NCBI RefSeq assembly: GCF_001975985.1
Contig: NZ_MTQF01000004.1
Location: 112,064-176,063 of the forward strand
DNA from: [Flexibacter] sp. ATCC 35103
GTDB taxonomy: Bacteria > Bacteroidota > Bacteroidia > Flavobacteriales > Flavobacteriaceae
Direction: 5' to 3'
DNA: 64,000 nucleotides
Shown here in pieces: positions 25,916 through 35,245 of the stretch (positions are counted from its first letter, which is position 1; each line of letters starts with the position of its first letter). The position numbers and the translations under genes are program-made. The notes under the pieces are model-generated. The model was not told the DNA's origin and did not search any database. It saw nothing but the letters and a program-made list of their open reading frames with translations.

Positions 25916-26953
25916 ATGGAGAAATTAATCCCTTTTACTATTAATGATTTAGCAAAAGTCACAAATCATCGAAGCGGTGAAATAAAGTTTGGCGAAAAGA
26001 TGATTATCATTCCTAAAGGAGTTGATAAAATAACCTTTTTAAAAGAAAGTGAAGCTAAATATGTACTGCTGGGAATTCCGGAAGATATTGGTGTGCGCGC
26101 AAATTACGGAAGACCCGGTGCAGCATCAGCATGGGAAAGTGCCATAAAAAGTATTGCCAACATTCAGCACAATCGTTTTTCTAAAGGAAGTCAGATTATT
26201 GTTTTAGGACAAATTAATGTTTCAGAAGAAATGCGTGATGTCGAAAATCTTGATTTTAATGATATTGATGACCGATCAAAATTAAGTCAGCTTGTTGAAA
26301 AAATTGACAAAGAAGTTTCACATATTATTTTTAATATCATAAAAGCAGGCAAAACACCAATTATAATTGGCGGAGGTCATAATAATGCTTATGGAAACAT
26401 AAAAGGATCGGCTTTAGCCAAAGGAAAACCTATAAATGCCATAAATTTTGATGCCCATTCTGATTTTAGAATTTTGGAAGGCCGCCATAGCGGAAACGGT
26501 TTTTCTTATGCTTATGAAGAAGGGTTCCTGAAAAAATACTTCATCTTTGGTTTACACGAGAACTACACGTCTAAAAGTGTTCTGGATATTATCAAAAAAT
26601 TAGAAGACCGCGTTCGGTACAATACTTACGACAGTGTAAATATTCGTAAAGAAAAAGACTTTGACAGAGAAATGGCTTTGGCTCTGGAATTTATAAAAAC
26701 AGATTCTTTTGGTATTGAAATTGACCTGGATGCAATTCCAAATATCGCAAGCAGCGCCATGACTATCAGCGGATTTTCAGTCGAAGAATTGCGCCAGTTC
26801 GTGTCCTTTTTCGGGCAAAACAGAAATGCTGCCTATTTACACATTTGTGAAGGAGCGCCAGATTTAGCCGATTCTCCTAACAACAATTTAATAGGTAAAT
26901 TAATTGGTTATTTAGTTACTGATTTTATCAAGGCCAATAATGAAAAAGAATAA
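25916..26953 (+). CDS. hutG: Formimidoylglutamase, arginase family
   Basis: This 345-residue Mn-dependent ureohydrolase would split formimidoylglutamate into glutamate and formamide, completing histidine breakdown. Metal motifs are GGGHNN (152-157, His155), NFDAHSDFR (177-185, Asp179, His181, Asp183) and a late EIDLDAIPN in place of the usual SxDxDxxDP. Pairing with hutI favours formimidoylglutamase over arginase or agmatinase, and the N-terminal 50 residues are of the type seen in flavobacterial HutG. It lies downstream of hutI but separated by an oppositely oriented gene, so the two are not one operon. Confidence 0.82.
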   Translation: MEKLIPFTINDLAKVTNHRSGEIKFGEKMIIIPKGVDKITFLKESEAKYVLLGIPEDIGVRANYGRPGAASAWESAIKSIANIQHNRFSKGSQIIVLGQINVSEEMRDVENLDFNDIDDRSKLSQLVEKIDKEVSHIIFNIIKAGKTPIIIGGGHNNAYGNIKGSALAKGKPINAINFDAHSDFRILEGRHSGNGFSYAYEEGFLKKYFIFGLHENYTSKSVLDIIKKLEDRVRYNTYDSVNIRKEKDFDREMALALEFIKTDSFGIEIDLDAIPNIASSAMTISGFSVEELRQFVSFFGQNRNAAYLHICEGAPDLADSPNNNLIGKLIGYLVTDFIKANNEKE

Positions 26954-27034
26954 TTTATCGAAAGTTGAACAGCTGAAAATTAGCTCATTTGCCAAATAAA
27001 ACAAGAATCAAATAAACGATTGGTCGAATAAACC

Positions 27035-27042
27035 TATCTTTG
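27035..27042 (+). promoter_or_regulatory. Candidate -7 element for the DEAD-box helicase
   Basis: TATCTTTG matches TAnnTTTG, 45 bp before the ATG. A TTG is present upstream but at 13 bp, not 19. Confidence 0.45.
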
Positions 27043-27086
27043 CACAGAATTTTAGTAATTAAAACTAAATTCTTAATACCTAAGAT

Positions 27087-28337
27087 ATGTTATTCGAAGA
27101 TTTATCCCTTTCAAAAAGTATACAAAAAGCCGTATTTGAAGAAGGCTACCTAAACCCCACTCCTATTCAGGAACAATCTATTCCGATTGTTTTAGCAGGA
27201 AGGGATTTAATTGGTTGTGCCCAGACAGGTACAGGAAAAACTGCTGCATTTGCAATCCCAATCATACATCAATTACACCGAATTGTAGGTTCATCAAAAA
27301 AAGCCAAAGTAATTCGTGCCTTAATAGTTACTCCAACACGTGAACTAGCCGTTCAAATTGGACAAAGTTTTGATACTTATGCAAAGTACACCAACTTAAC
27401 CCAATTGACAATTTTTGGCGGAGTTTCGCAAAACCCACAAGTAGACACGTTGAAAAACGGAGTTGACATTTTAGTAGCAACACCGGGAAGATTACTTGAT
27501 TTACAAAAACAAGGTTTTCTTGATCTGGATCACTTGCATACTTTAGTTTTAGATGAAGCAGATCAAATGCTGGACATGGGATTTATAAACGATGTAAAAA
27601 AGATCGTAAAACTAACTCCTAAAAACCGTCAGACATTATTATTCTCTGCAACAATGCCAATTGCAATTCGCGAATTAGCCGAAATGTTTTTGCAGGATCC
27701 TGCAAAGGTCGAAGTTTCTCCGGTTTCATCAACTGCAGAAAACGTTGAGCAACGTGTTTATTTTGTTGAGAAAACAGAAAAAAGAAATTTATTATATCAT
27801 CTTATAAAAAACGAAGAATTATCAAACGTATTGGTTTTCTCCAGAACCAAACACGGAGCTGATAATGTTGTAAAAGCATTGCGTAAAAAAGATATTCCTG
27901 CTGAAGCAATTCACGGTGATAAATCACAAAATGCAAGACAACGTGTTTTAGATGCTTTTAAGAACAAAGAAGTTGGCGTTCTTGTCGCAACAGATATCGC
28001 AGCAAGAGGAATAGATATTGATCAGCTGCCATTTGTAATCAATTTTGATTTACCAAATATACCGGAAACCTACGTACACAGAATTGGACGAACAGGTCGC
28101 GCAGGAAATGGCGGAATCGCAATTTCATTTTGCAGCAAAGATGAACATCCTTACTGGAAAGACATTCAGAAATTGATAAAAGTAGATGTAAAAACCATTA
28201 CAGACCATCCTTATCAATGGCATGCAGGAAGTCCTGAAGCAACGGAAGAGAAACCTAAAAACTCAAACCGAAGCGGAGGAGCTCACAAATCAAGAAAATC
28301 AAATGCTTCTAAGCAAAACAAAAAACGTTGGTACTAA
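27087..28337 (+). CDS. DEAD-box ATP-dependent RNA helicase (RhlE-like)
   Basis: This 416-residue RNA helicase unwinds short duplexes in ribosome assembly or mRNA decay. Motifs in order: Q motif (PTPIQEQSIPI), motif I AQTGTGKTAA (about 47-56), PTRELAVQ, ATPGRLLD, motif II DEAD (about 155), SAT, then helicase domain 2 with VLVFSRTKHGAD, ARGIDIDQL and HRIGRTGRAG. A short basic tail (372-416, Ser/Asn/Lys-rich) is typical of RhlE-type proteins and likely binds RNA. Its last codons lie inside a hairpin shared with the convergent hybrid kinase gene. Confidence 0.93.
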   Translation: MLFEDLSLSKSIQKAVFEEGYLNPTPIQEQSIPIVLAGRDLIGCAQTGTGKTAAFAIPIIHQLHRIVGSSKKAKVIRALIVTPTRELAVQIGQSFDTYAKYTNLTQLTIFGGVSQNPQVDTLKNGVDILVATPGRLLDLQKQGFLDLDHLHTLVLDEADQMLDMGFINDVKKIVKLTPKNRQTLLFSATMPIAIRELAEMFLQDPAKVEVSPVSSTAENVEQRVYFVEKTEKRNLLYHLIKNEELSNVLVFSRTKHGADNVVKALRKKDIPAEAIHGDKSQNARQRVLDAFKNKEVGVLVATDIAARGIDIDQLPFVINFDLPNIPETYVHRIGRTGRAGNGGIAISFCSKDEHPYWKDIQKLIKVDVKTITDHPYQWHAGSPEATEEKPKNSNRSGGAHKSRKSNASKQNKKRWY

Positions 28338-28349
28338 CCAACGTTTTTT
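28320..28349. terminator. Bidirectional terminator holding both stop codons
   Basis: A 12-bp perfect stem (28320-28331 with 28338-28349) has a 6-nt loop TACTAA. The loop contains the helicase TAA (28335-28337) and the hybrid kinase TAG (minus, 28336-28334). A runs and T runs flank the stem on both strands. Confidence 0.8.
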
Positions 28350-30520
28350 GCTTCATGTATTAAGTAACTTATAATTTTAAACAGCTTAACAGGTTCAAAA
28401 GGTTTAATGATAATATCATTTATTCCGGATGAAATTGCCTCATCTGTAATTTCGTCTTTATCAAAAGCGGTCAAAGCTACAATTGGTGTTTTTATATCTT
28501 TTAGACGAATTCGTTTCGTGGTTTCAAACCCATTCATCAAAGGCATATTGATATCCATTAAAATAAGATCAAAATTTTCTTTTTCGAGAATTTCCAAAGC
28601 AGCAAAACCATCATCAACTACTTTACAGATATAATTGTTCTTTTCGATGATTTTTTTTGTTACCAGCTGATTGATCAGATTATCCTCTACAATCAGTATT
28701 TTATAAACATCACTTGATGTTAAGTCTACCTCGATCTCAGCTATAATATTTTTGGTTTTTTCAGGATCATGCTCGAAAGGAATTATAAACGAAAAAGAAG
28801 TTCCCTCGCCAATATCACTTTTTAAGCTAATGGTACTTCCAAAAAGACCTAACAATCTTTTTACAATACTCAAGCCTAATCCCGTTCCCTGATAATCTTC
28901 ATCTTTTCTGCCCACCTGAACGAACTTTTCAAAAATTTTACCCTGATCAACAATTGCAATTCCAACGCCATTATCTCTTATAAGAAAATCCAGAAAATAT
29001 ATTTTTTCTTCTATTCTATTTAATTGTACTATAATTTCTACTTCGCCATCTTTAGTAAATTTCAAGGCATTGCTCACTAAATTCATTAAAATCTGTGCTA
29101 ACCTTAATTTATCTCCAATTAGATATTCTGGTATATGCGGATCGATTGACACTGTAATTTTATTATTATTCTTTTGAGATAAAAAAGAAAGGGAATTTTT
29201 GATCATTGTAATTTCATCCGAAATATTAAAAGTCAAGTTTTCCAGCACTACTTTATTTTCTTCAATTTTATTAATTTGAAGAATATCATTTACCAGCGAC
29301 AACAAATATCTGGCTGAAAATTTCAGTGAACTCAAATGCTGGCTTCTTGACAATTCTTTATGTTCTTCAAGCAGCATATTTGTAATACCTACGACGCCAT
29401 ATAACGGAGTACGCAATTCGTGGCTTATAGTCGAAATAAATTGAGTTTTGAGCAAAGAGGCTTCTTCAGCAATTTCTTTTGCTTTTAAAAGCTCTAAATT
29501 ATGTTTTTTCTTAAATCTGATGTTTTTGACCAGAGTAATAATCAGAAAAAGAAGAATCAAAGAAATCAGTACAAACAAAATGACAATAATTCTGGATTTT
29601 TTCAGACTTTGATATTGGGAGTCTTTTTCATTCTCGATTTTATCTATTTGCCTTTTATATTCGTCTAATTCCAGATTAAATCCGGCAATAGATGCTTTCT
29701 TTAGCTTTTCTTCATTGTATAATTCTGCCGTAATTTTATTATATGCAGCCAGGTTTTCGTATGCTTCTTTGTAATTCTTGATTTTGATCAAAAATTTTGA
29801 GTATTCTAAATGAGCATAAGAAAGATCTGATTTCTCTTCGTTATTTTTCCTTGTCTTTATCGCTTTCAAAAAAAATGCATTTGCTGATTCATTATCATTC
29901 AGATAATCGGAATACATTCCGTTCAGCATATTCACAATAATTTCGGTCGATTCATCACCATATTTTTCGACATTATTGCCAACAAATTTCAGATAAGGAT
30001 ATCCCTCTTTAAATTTACCAATATCAAAATAAGCCCACGCTATATTTACGTTTGTAAAATAAACCTGGCTCATATCATTAATTTTTAAACTATAAGCTAT
30101 AGACTTTTTATAATAATTGATTCCTTTATTAAATTGTTTTTTTTCGAAACAATAAATATTCCCCAGGTTATTATGAAGGCTGTATTTAATAGAATCATTT
30201 TGTGTTTTATTAGCATAATATACTCCTTTATTGTAAAAGAAAATAGCTTTATCAAACTCTGATAATTCACTATAATTACCGGCAATAATCTTGTATGATT
30301 TTGCTATTAGATAATCATTCTTTGAAGCTGTAGCGTAATTGAGGGCTATTCGTGAAGTAATTAATGATTTTTCGAAATTAGAATCCTTATAATCATTCCA
30401 GGCTTGTTTAACAAGTTTTGCAATTTTATCTTCAGGCATAGAATCTGACTGCGCAATTGCCGAATTGTCAAAACAATTCAGGAATAAAAAGAGCGATAAA
30501 AAAATCCGTATTTGGGGCAT
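28334..30520 (-). CDS. Hybrid sensor histidine kinase with TPR sensor and receiver domain
   Basis: This 728-residue protein has a signal peptide (1-23), TPR-like helical repeats facing the periplasm (about 30-290), one membrane helix (about 310-331), HisKA with His367 in STISHELRTPLYGV, HATPase_c (N-box Asn484 in LVSNALKF, DNGVGI, GTGLGLSIV) and a C-terminal receiver (about 607-725, Asp613 and Asp614 region, phosphoacceptor Asp656 in LMDINMP, Thr683, Lys706). No DNA-binding output domain is present, so phosphate probably passes on to an Hpt protein elsewhere. The gene overlaps the helicase by 4 bp at the convergent 3' ends. The signal is unknown. Confidence 0.92.
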   Translation of the reverse strand: MPQIRIFLSLFLFLNCFDNSAIAQSDSMPEDKIAKLVKQAWNDYKDSNFEKSLITSRIALNYATASKNDYLIAKSYKIIAGNYSELSEFDKAIFFYNKGVYYANKTQNDSIKYSLHNNLGNIYCFEKKQFNKGINYYKKSIAYSLKINDMSQVYFTNVNIAWAYFDIGKFKEGYPYLKFVGNNVEKYGDESTEIIVNMLNGMYSDYLNDNESANAFFLKAIKTRKNNEEKSDLSYAHLEYSKFLIKIKNYKEAYENLAAYNKITAELYNEEKLKKASIAGFNLELDEYKRQIDKIENEKDSQYQSLKKSRIIVILFVLISLILLFLIITLVKNIRFKKKHNLELLKAKEIAEEASLLKTQFISTISHELRTPLYGVVGITNMLLEEHKELSRSQHLSSLKFSARYLLSLVNDILQINKIEENKVVLENLTFNISDEITMIKNSLSFLSQKNNNKITVSIDPHIPEYLIGDKLRLAQILMNLVSNALKFTKDGEVEIIVQLNRIEEKIYFLDFLIRDNGVGIAIVDQGKIFEKFVQVGRKDEDYQGTGLGLSIVKRLLGLFGSTISLKSDIGEGTSFSFIIPFEHDPEKTKNIIAEIEVDLTSSDVYKILIVEDNLINQLVTKKIIEKNNYICKVVDDGFAALEILEKENFDLILMDINMPLMNGFETTKRIRLKDIKTPIVALTAFDKDEITDEAISSGINDIIIKPFEPVKLFKIISYLIHEAKNVG

Positions 30521-30560
30521 AAATAGGCTAATTTTATCAAATATACACTTAAAAATAAAA

Positions 30561-30593
30561 AAAAGCTGTATTTCATATAAAAATACAGCTTTT
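30561..30593 (-). terminator. Intrinsic terminator of the symporter gene
   Basis: A 13-bp perfect stem (30561-30573 with 30581-30593) is followed on the minus strand by T8. It ends the unit whose stop is at 30656. Confidence 0.85.
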
Positions 30594-30655
30594 CTTTATT
30601 TATTTAAATTTTACTAAATATTCCGGGGTTTTTCTAACGAAAAAATAAGATATAT

Positions 30656-31936
30656 TTAGTCTATAGAATTCTCTCCTAAGTCTTTATCATCTTCCCATTT
30701 TCCAACAACAGATGTCGCCAATGCATTTCCTAAAACGTTAGTAGCACTTCTGAACATATCACAAAAGTGGTCAATAGGCAGGATTAATGCAATACCTTCT
30801 ACAGGAATCTTAAACATTCCGCAAGTAGCCGCAACAATAACCAAACTTGCTCTTGGCACACCTGCAATACCTTTACTGGTAAGCATTAAAACCAAAAGCA
30901 TGGCCATTTGTGTTCCTAAATCTAAATGAACGCCATAAAACTGAGCAATAAAAATACTGGCAAAAGTCATGTACATCATACTTCCGTCAAGGTTAAACGA
31001 GTAACCCAATGGCAGCATAAATGCTACAATTTTGTCCTTAACACCAAAATCTTCTAATTCTTCTGTTAATTTAGGAAAAACTGCTTCACTGCTTGTGGTT
31101 CCAAAAGCGATTGCCAATGGCCCAACAATACGTTTTAATAACTCCGTCATTCTTCCTTTAAGGAAAATATAACCCACCGCAATCAAAACTACCCATAACG
31201 TACTGATCCCGACTAAAAATGATCCGAAAAACTTAAAATAGGTAATTATTAATTCTTCGGCATCTCTAATGGCAAATACTCCTGCAATAGCCCCAAAAAC
31301 TCCAATTGGAGCAAAGTTCATTACATAGTTTACCATTTTTAAAACAATATGCGAAGCTTTATCAAAAGCATTTATAATTGGTTTTACTGTAGTTCCTAAT
31401 GAAGCTGCCGCTAAACCAAAAAAGATAGAAAAAATTACAATTTGTAAAATTTCATTGGTTGCCATTGCTTCAAATATACTTTTAGGAACAATATGTTCTA
31501 CAAAATTTTCAACAGATAATATTTTTGTTTTTGCCGTAACCTCAGATGCAGCAGCCATATCGACATGATCTAATTTTAAACCTACTCCTGGTTGTAAAAT
31601 ATTCACATAAAACAATCCTATTAATAATGATATAAACGAAGCTGTAAAAAACCATCCAAGAGCTTTTCCTCCAACTCTTCCAACTGTTTTTATATCTCCT
31701 AATTTTGCAATTCCAACTACTAAAGTGGTAAATACTAAAGGAGCAATAATCATTTGCACTAATCTGATAAAGATCGTGGCAAGCATTTTTATTTTATTAC
31801 TGAACGATAATGCTGCCTCCTCTGAAATTGAATTATGAATAATAATTCCAAGAGTTGCACCAAGCACCATTGCAATTATAATTTGCCCTGTTAACCCTTT
31901 AAGAAATGATTTTTTTTTAGTTTCTGTAACTTGCAT
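30656..31936 (-). CDS. Dicarboxylate/amino acid:cation symporter (DAACS, GltP/DctA family)
   Basis: This 426-residue inner-membrane symporter takes up C4-dicarboxylates or glutamate/aspartate with H+ or Na+. Family marks: a Ser-rich reentrant loop AFGTTSSEAVFPKL (about 275-288), the NLDGSMMYM block (about 315-323) corresponding to the cation site, and the IAGVPRASLVI segment (about 360-370). About eight membrane segments plus two reentrant hairpins are expected, and the hydrophobic pattern fits. Asp398 in the IDHFCDMFRSATNVLGN block sits at the substrate-binding helix 8. Choice between glutamate and dicarboxylate cannot be made safely. It lies 52 bp after aroC in the same direction. Confidence 0.92.
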   Translation of the reverse strand: MQVTETKKKSFLKGLTGQIIIAMVLGATLGIIIHNSISEEAALSFSNKIKMLATIFIRLVQMIIAPLVFTTLVVGIAKLGDIKTVGRVGGKALGWFFTASFISLLIGLFYVNILQPGVGLKLDHVDMAAASEVTAKTKILSVENFVEHIVPKSIFEAMATNEILQIVIFSIFFGLAAASLGTTVKPIINAFDKASHIVLKMVNYVMNFAPIGVFGAIAGVFAIRDAEELIITYFKFFGSFLVGISTLWVVLIAVGYIFLKGRMTELLKRIVGPLAIAFGTTSSEAVFPKLTEELEDFGVKDKIVAFMLPLGYSFNLDGSMMYMTFASIFIAQFYGVHLDLGTQMAMLLVLMLTSKGIAGVPRASLVIVAATCGMFKIPVEGIALILPIDHFCDMFRSATNVLGNALATSVVGKWEDDKDLGENSID

Positions 31937-31988
31937 TAATTTGTTTTTTTAGATTAAAATACTAAGACCCTCACTGTCTTAACTTTTA

Positions 31989-33047
31989 TTAATATGTTTT
32001 GTTGATCAAATAAAAATCAGCCAAAACAATTGCTGCCATCGCCTCAACAATAGGCACAGCACGAGGAACCACACACGGATCATGACGACCTTTTCCGGTC
32101 ATTGGTGTAATATTCCCTTTATTATCTAACGAATCCTGGGTTTGCATAATAGTCGCAACAGGTTTAAAAGCAACTCTGAAATAAATATCCATTCCGTTGC
32201 TTATTCCTCCCTGGATTCCTCCTGAAAGATTTGTTTTCGTAGTTCCGTCAGGATTGTATAAATCATTGTGTTCGCTTCCTTTCATTTCAGAACCTGAAAA
32301 TCCGCTGCCATATTCAAAACCTTTTACTGCATTTATAGAAAGCATTGCTTTACCTAATTCAGCATGTAATTTATCAAAAACTGGTTCGCCTAAACCAACC
32401 GGAACATTCTGGATCACACATGAAACAATACCTCCAACAGTATCTCCCTGCTTACGGATATCACGAATATATTCTTCCATAATCGCAGCTGATTTTTCAT
32501 CAGGGCAACGAACAGGATTACTTTCTATTTTAGAAAAATCCAAATCCTGATATGGTGTATCTAAATGAATTGGTCCAACAGATGAAACATAAGCATTAAT
32601 TTTAATTTCAGGTAACATTTGCTTTGCAATTGCACCGGCAACTACTCTGCTGGCAGTTTCTCTCGCTGAGCTTCTTCCGCCACCACGATAATCACGAAAA
32701 CCATATTTCTGGTCGTATACATAATCAGCATGACTTGGTCTGTAATTATCTTTTATATGCGAGTAATCATCAGATTTTTGATTGGTGTTCGGGATAATAA
32801 AACCTATTGGGGTTCCGGTAGTTTTACCTTCAAAAATTCCGGATAAAAACTGAACTGCATCCGGTTCTTTACGTTGTGTTACAATTGCTGACTGTCCTGG
32901 TTTTCTGCGGGACATTTCAAGTTCAATTGCTTCTAAATCAAGTTCAATTCCTGATGGACAACCATCTATAATTCCGCCTAAAGCTTCACCATGAGATTCT
33001 CCAAATGTTGTTACTTTATATAGGGTGCCGTAGCTATTTCCTGCCAT
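31989..33047 (-). CDS. aroC: Chorismate synthase
   Basis: This 352-residue FMN-dependent enzyme converts 5-enolpyruvylshikimate-3-phosphate to chorismate, the last common step of aromatic amino acid synthesis. Signature blocks: [18 protein letters not shown] at the N-terminus, [15 protein letters not shown] (about 48-62), [16 protein letters not shown] with flavin-site residues (about 122-137), GFEYGSGF, and [16 protein letters not shown] near the C-terminus. Length is normal. It probably starts from a TACATTTG -7 element at 33064-33071 on the minus strand, giving a very short leader. Confidence 0.97.
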   Translation of the reverse strand: MAGNSYGTLYKVTTFGESHGEALGGIIDGCPSGIELDLEAIELEMSRRKPGQSAIVTQRKEPDAVQFLSGIFEGKTTGTPIGFIIPNTNQKSDDYSHIKDNYRPSHADYVYDQKYGFRDYRGGGRSSARETASRVVAGAIAKQMLPEIKINAYVSSVGPIHLDTPYQDLDFSKIESNPVRCPDEKSAAIMEEYIRDIRKQGDTVGGIVSCVIQNVPVGLGEPVFDKLHAELGKAMLSINAVKGFEYGSGFSGSEMKGSEHNDLYNPDGTTKTNLSGGIQGGISNGMDIYFRVAFKPVATIMQTQDSLDNKGNITPMTGKGRHDPCVVPRAVPIVEAMAAIVLADFYLINKTY

Positions 33048-33063
33048 TGTAATTTGTTTTGAG

Positions 33064-33071
33064 CAAATGTA
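33064..33071 (-). promoter_or_regulatory. Candidate -7 element for aroC
   Basis: The minus strand reads TACATTTG, an exact TAnnTTTG, with T-rich sequence but no TTG 19 bp upstream. The start site would fall only about 10 nt before the ATG. Confidence 0.42.
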
Positions 33072-33235
33072 AGTTTTATGAATTAAATTAAAAAATTTAA
33101 AATTAGTATTATTAACTAAAGGTTAAGCAGTTTAAAAATCACAATTTATTAAAATTGTACCCAAATTGATAACCTTTTGATAAAATATATCTTACCAAAG
33201 TTTCTTTTATTTGTTAAACTTCAAAAAAAGAAAAA

Positions 33236-34060
33236 TTGAAAAAACGAAATGTCGAACTGGTTATTCTTTCAGATGTCCATTTAGGAACTTACGGAAGTCA
33301 CGCGAAAGAACTAAACAACTACTTATCAAGCATTAAACCCAAAACACTCGTTTTAAACGGAGATATAATTGATGCCTGGCAATTTCGCAAATCATACTTT
33401 CCAAAAGCACATTTAAGAGTGATTCAACGCATTATTGGGATGGCTTCAAAAGGTACAAAAGTGTATTATATTACTGGAAACCATGATGAAATTCTTAGAA
33501 AGTTCAGCGATATGAACATGGGAAATTTTTCTTTAGTCGATAAATTAGTTTTAGAACTGGACAATAAAAAAGCCTGGATTTTTCACGGAGACGTTTTTGA
33601 TGCTTCGGTACAACATTCAAAATGGATCGCAAAACTGGGCGGTTTAGGCTATGATTATCTAATTCTGACGAATCGTTTCGCAAATTGGTGTTTGGCAAAA
33701 TTAGGACGTGAACCGTACTCTTTTTCTAAAAAAATAAAAGCAAGCGTAAAAAAAGCAGTGAAATTTATCTCTGATTTTGAAACTACAGCTACAGATTTAG
33801 CAATCGAAAAAAATTACGATTATGTAATATGCGGACATATTCATGAACCAAAAATTATTACTAAAGAAAACAAACACGGTTCTACCTTGTATTTAAATTC
33901 CGGCGACTGGGTCGAAAATCTTACAGCATTAGAATACCATAAAAAACGATGGAAATTATATTCATACGCTGAAAGCAATTTCACCGAAGAAGAAAATCTT
34001 TTTGAAATGGAAGATATTTTAAGCTCTCAATTAATTTCGTCTATTATTCTTAAAAAATAA
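33236..34060 (+). CDS. Metallophosphoesterase, LpxH-like UDP-2,3-diacylglucosamine hydrolase family
   Basis: This 274-residue calcineurin-like phosphoesterase has the ordered metal motifs LSDVHLG (11-17), NGDIIDAW (41-48), TGNHDE (about 81-86), FHGDVFD (about 115-121) and CGHIHEP (about 198-204). LpxH or its relatives hydrolyse UDP-2,3-diacylglucosamine to lipid X in lipid A synthesis, but Bacteroidota often have more than one paralog, so the exact substrate is open. It begins with TTG at 33236; no ATG precedes the first metal motif, so this start is needed. It stands alone between divergent aroC and the next gene. Confidence 0.8.
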   Translation: MKKRNVELVILSDVHLGTYGSHAKELNNYLSSIKPKTLVLNGDIIDAWQFRKSYFPKAHLRVIQRIIGMASKGTKVYYITGNHDEILRKFSDMNMGNFSLVDKLVLELDNKKAWIFHGDVFDASVQHSKWIAKLGGLGYDYLILTNRFANWCLAKLGREPYSFSKKIKASVKKAVKFISDFETTATDLAIEKNYDYVICGHIHEPKIITKENKHGSTLYLNSGDWVENLTALEYHKKRWKLYSYAESNFTEEENLFEMEDILSSQLISSIILKK

Positions 34061-34218
34061 CTTCTCAATAGGCCAGGCCTTGATTTATTAAGAAAAAACA
34101 GGTCTTTAAAATGGTATTAGTTAGTTTCAAAATGTGAATTATATAACAATTTTCAATAATAATATACGTTTGAAAATTACACGTCACAGTACATTTGAAA
34201 AAATTAATAACCATTTTT

Positions 34219-34716
34219 ATGAAGAAGATTATTTTATCAGCCATTATGCTATTAGGATTAGCGTTTACGGCTCAATCACAAGAAATTTCTAAAAACGCTT
34301 TAGGATTGCGTTTAGGAGACAATAACGGATTTGGAGGAGAAGTATCATATCAACTAGGATTAAACCAAAAAAACAGACTTGAATTTGATTTAGGCTGGAG
34401 AAACAGCAGCGATGTAGACGCTATAAAAGGTGTTGCTCTTTACCAATGGGTTTGGAACATCGACGGAGGTTTTAACTGGTATGCTGGTGTTGGTGGTGGT
34501 ATTGCTGCCTGGGATCATGATTACTATTCAAACAATTTTAAATACAACGACAGCGGAACTTATGTGTTTGCAGCTGGAGACATCGGTATAGAATACAGAT
34601 TTAGCGAAGCGCCAATTACATTATCATTAGATGCAAGACCGGAAATTGGTTCTGGGTATTATGATGATGACAATTTTGGATTTGACGTTGGTTTAGGCGT
34701 TAAATTTAGATTCTAA
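34219..34716 (+). CDS. Small outer-membrane beta-barrel-like protein
   Basis: This 165-residue protein has signal peptide MKKIILSAIMLLGLAFTAQS, then alternating hydrophobic strands with aromatic girdles (FDLGWRN, VWNIDGGFNWYAGVGGG, IGIEYRF) ending in LGVKFRF, the C-terminal Phe seen in barrels. That is enough for an eight-strand OmpA/OmpW-like barrel. The frame also opens at a TTG at 34195, but the ATG at 34219 starts the signal peptide. No specific function can be given. A terminator follows at 34743. Confidence 0.8.
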   Translation: MKKIILSAIMLLGLAFTAQSQEISKNALGLRLGDNNGFGGEVSYQLGLNQKNRLEFDLGWRNSSDVDAIKGVALYQWVWNIDGGFNWYAGVGGGIAAWDHDYYSNNFKYNDSGTYVFAAGDIGIEYRFSEAPITLSLDARPEIGSGYYDDDNFGFDVGLGVKFRF

Positions 34717-34742
34717 ATAAAAATAAAAAATAATTGTAAAAG

Positions 34743-34777
34743 AAAACCTGTCGTTTAACTGCGACAGGTTTTTTTTG
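34743..34777. terminator. Intrinsic terminator
   Basis: Stem arms 34743-34753 and 34762-34772 pair perfectly (11 bp) around an 8-nt loop, followed by T's on the plus strand. It closes the barrel gene and sits between it and the convergent PrcB-like gene. Confidence 0.85.
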
Positions 34778-34792
34778 TTTTTATTACTATAA

Positions 34793-35221
34793 CTACTTAA
34801 TAATAATTTCTTTTTTAGAATGTATTTTTACAACTGTATAAGGATACGTGATAACCTGCATCACCATAGCATCAGGAGCAGGATTTATTTCTTTAACCGT
34901 GATGATAATATTCTTGTCTGTTTCTTCTACTTTTTCAACCCCAATAGAATAACCTCCAGTATTTTTCTCACCCATGTTTAAAATAACATAATTAGAATTA
35001 CTAATATCATCATGTTTCATTTTAGATGCCAAAAGCGGATCGTTTTCTAACATTTTGATTTCATTAGGTTCTGTCAAAATCTCAAAAAATTTAATATTTC
35101 CACCTCCATCAGATTGTTCCGTCAAGACTTCATACAAAACTTTAGAACCTGAATCTGATGTTTTTTTTGCTCCACAAGAAATCAAAACAAAAACTAATAA
35201 AACCGAAATTACTTTTTTCAT
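34793..35221 (-). CDS. Lipoprotein with PrcB-like C-terminal domain
   Basis: This 142-residue lipoprotein has lipobox LISC with Cys16. The mature part shows YVILNMGEKNTGGYSIGV (about 83-100), the core of the PrcB_C domain, named from a Treponema protein that stabilises the dentilisin protease. In Bacteroidota this domain appears in small lipoproteins of unknown role, possibly interacting with proteases. Its stop is 16 bp after the terminator at 34743-34777, and the next gene upstream in the same direction is bshA, 24 bp away, so both may be co-transcribed. Confidence 0.82.
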   Translation of the reverse strand: MKKVISVLLVFVLISCGAKKTSDSGSKVLYEVLTEQSDGGGNIKFFEILTEPNEIKMLENDPLLASKMKHDDISNSNYVILNMGEKNTGGYSIGVEKVEETDKNIIITVKEINPAPDAMVMQVITYPYTVVKIHSKKEIIIK

Positions 35222-35245
35222 TTACGCGTATTTTTAAATTATGTC

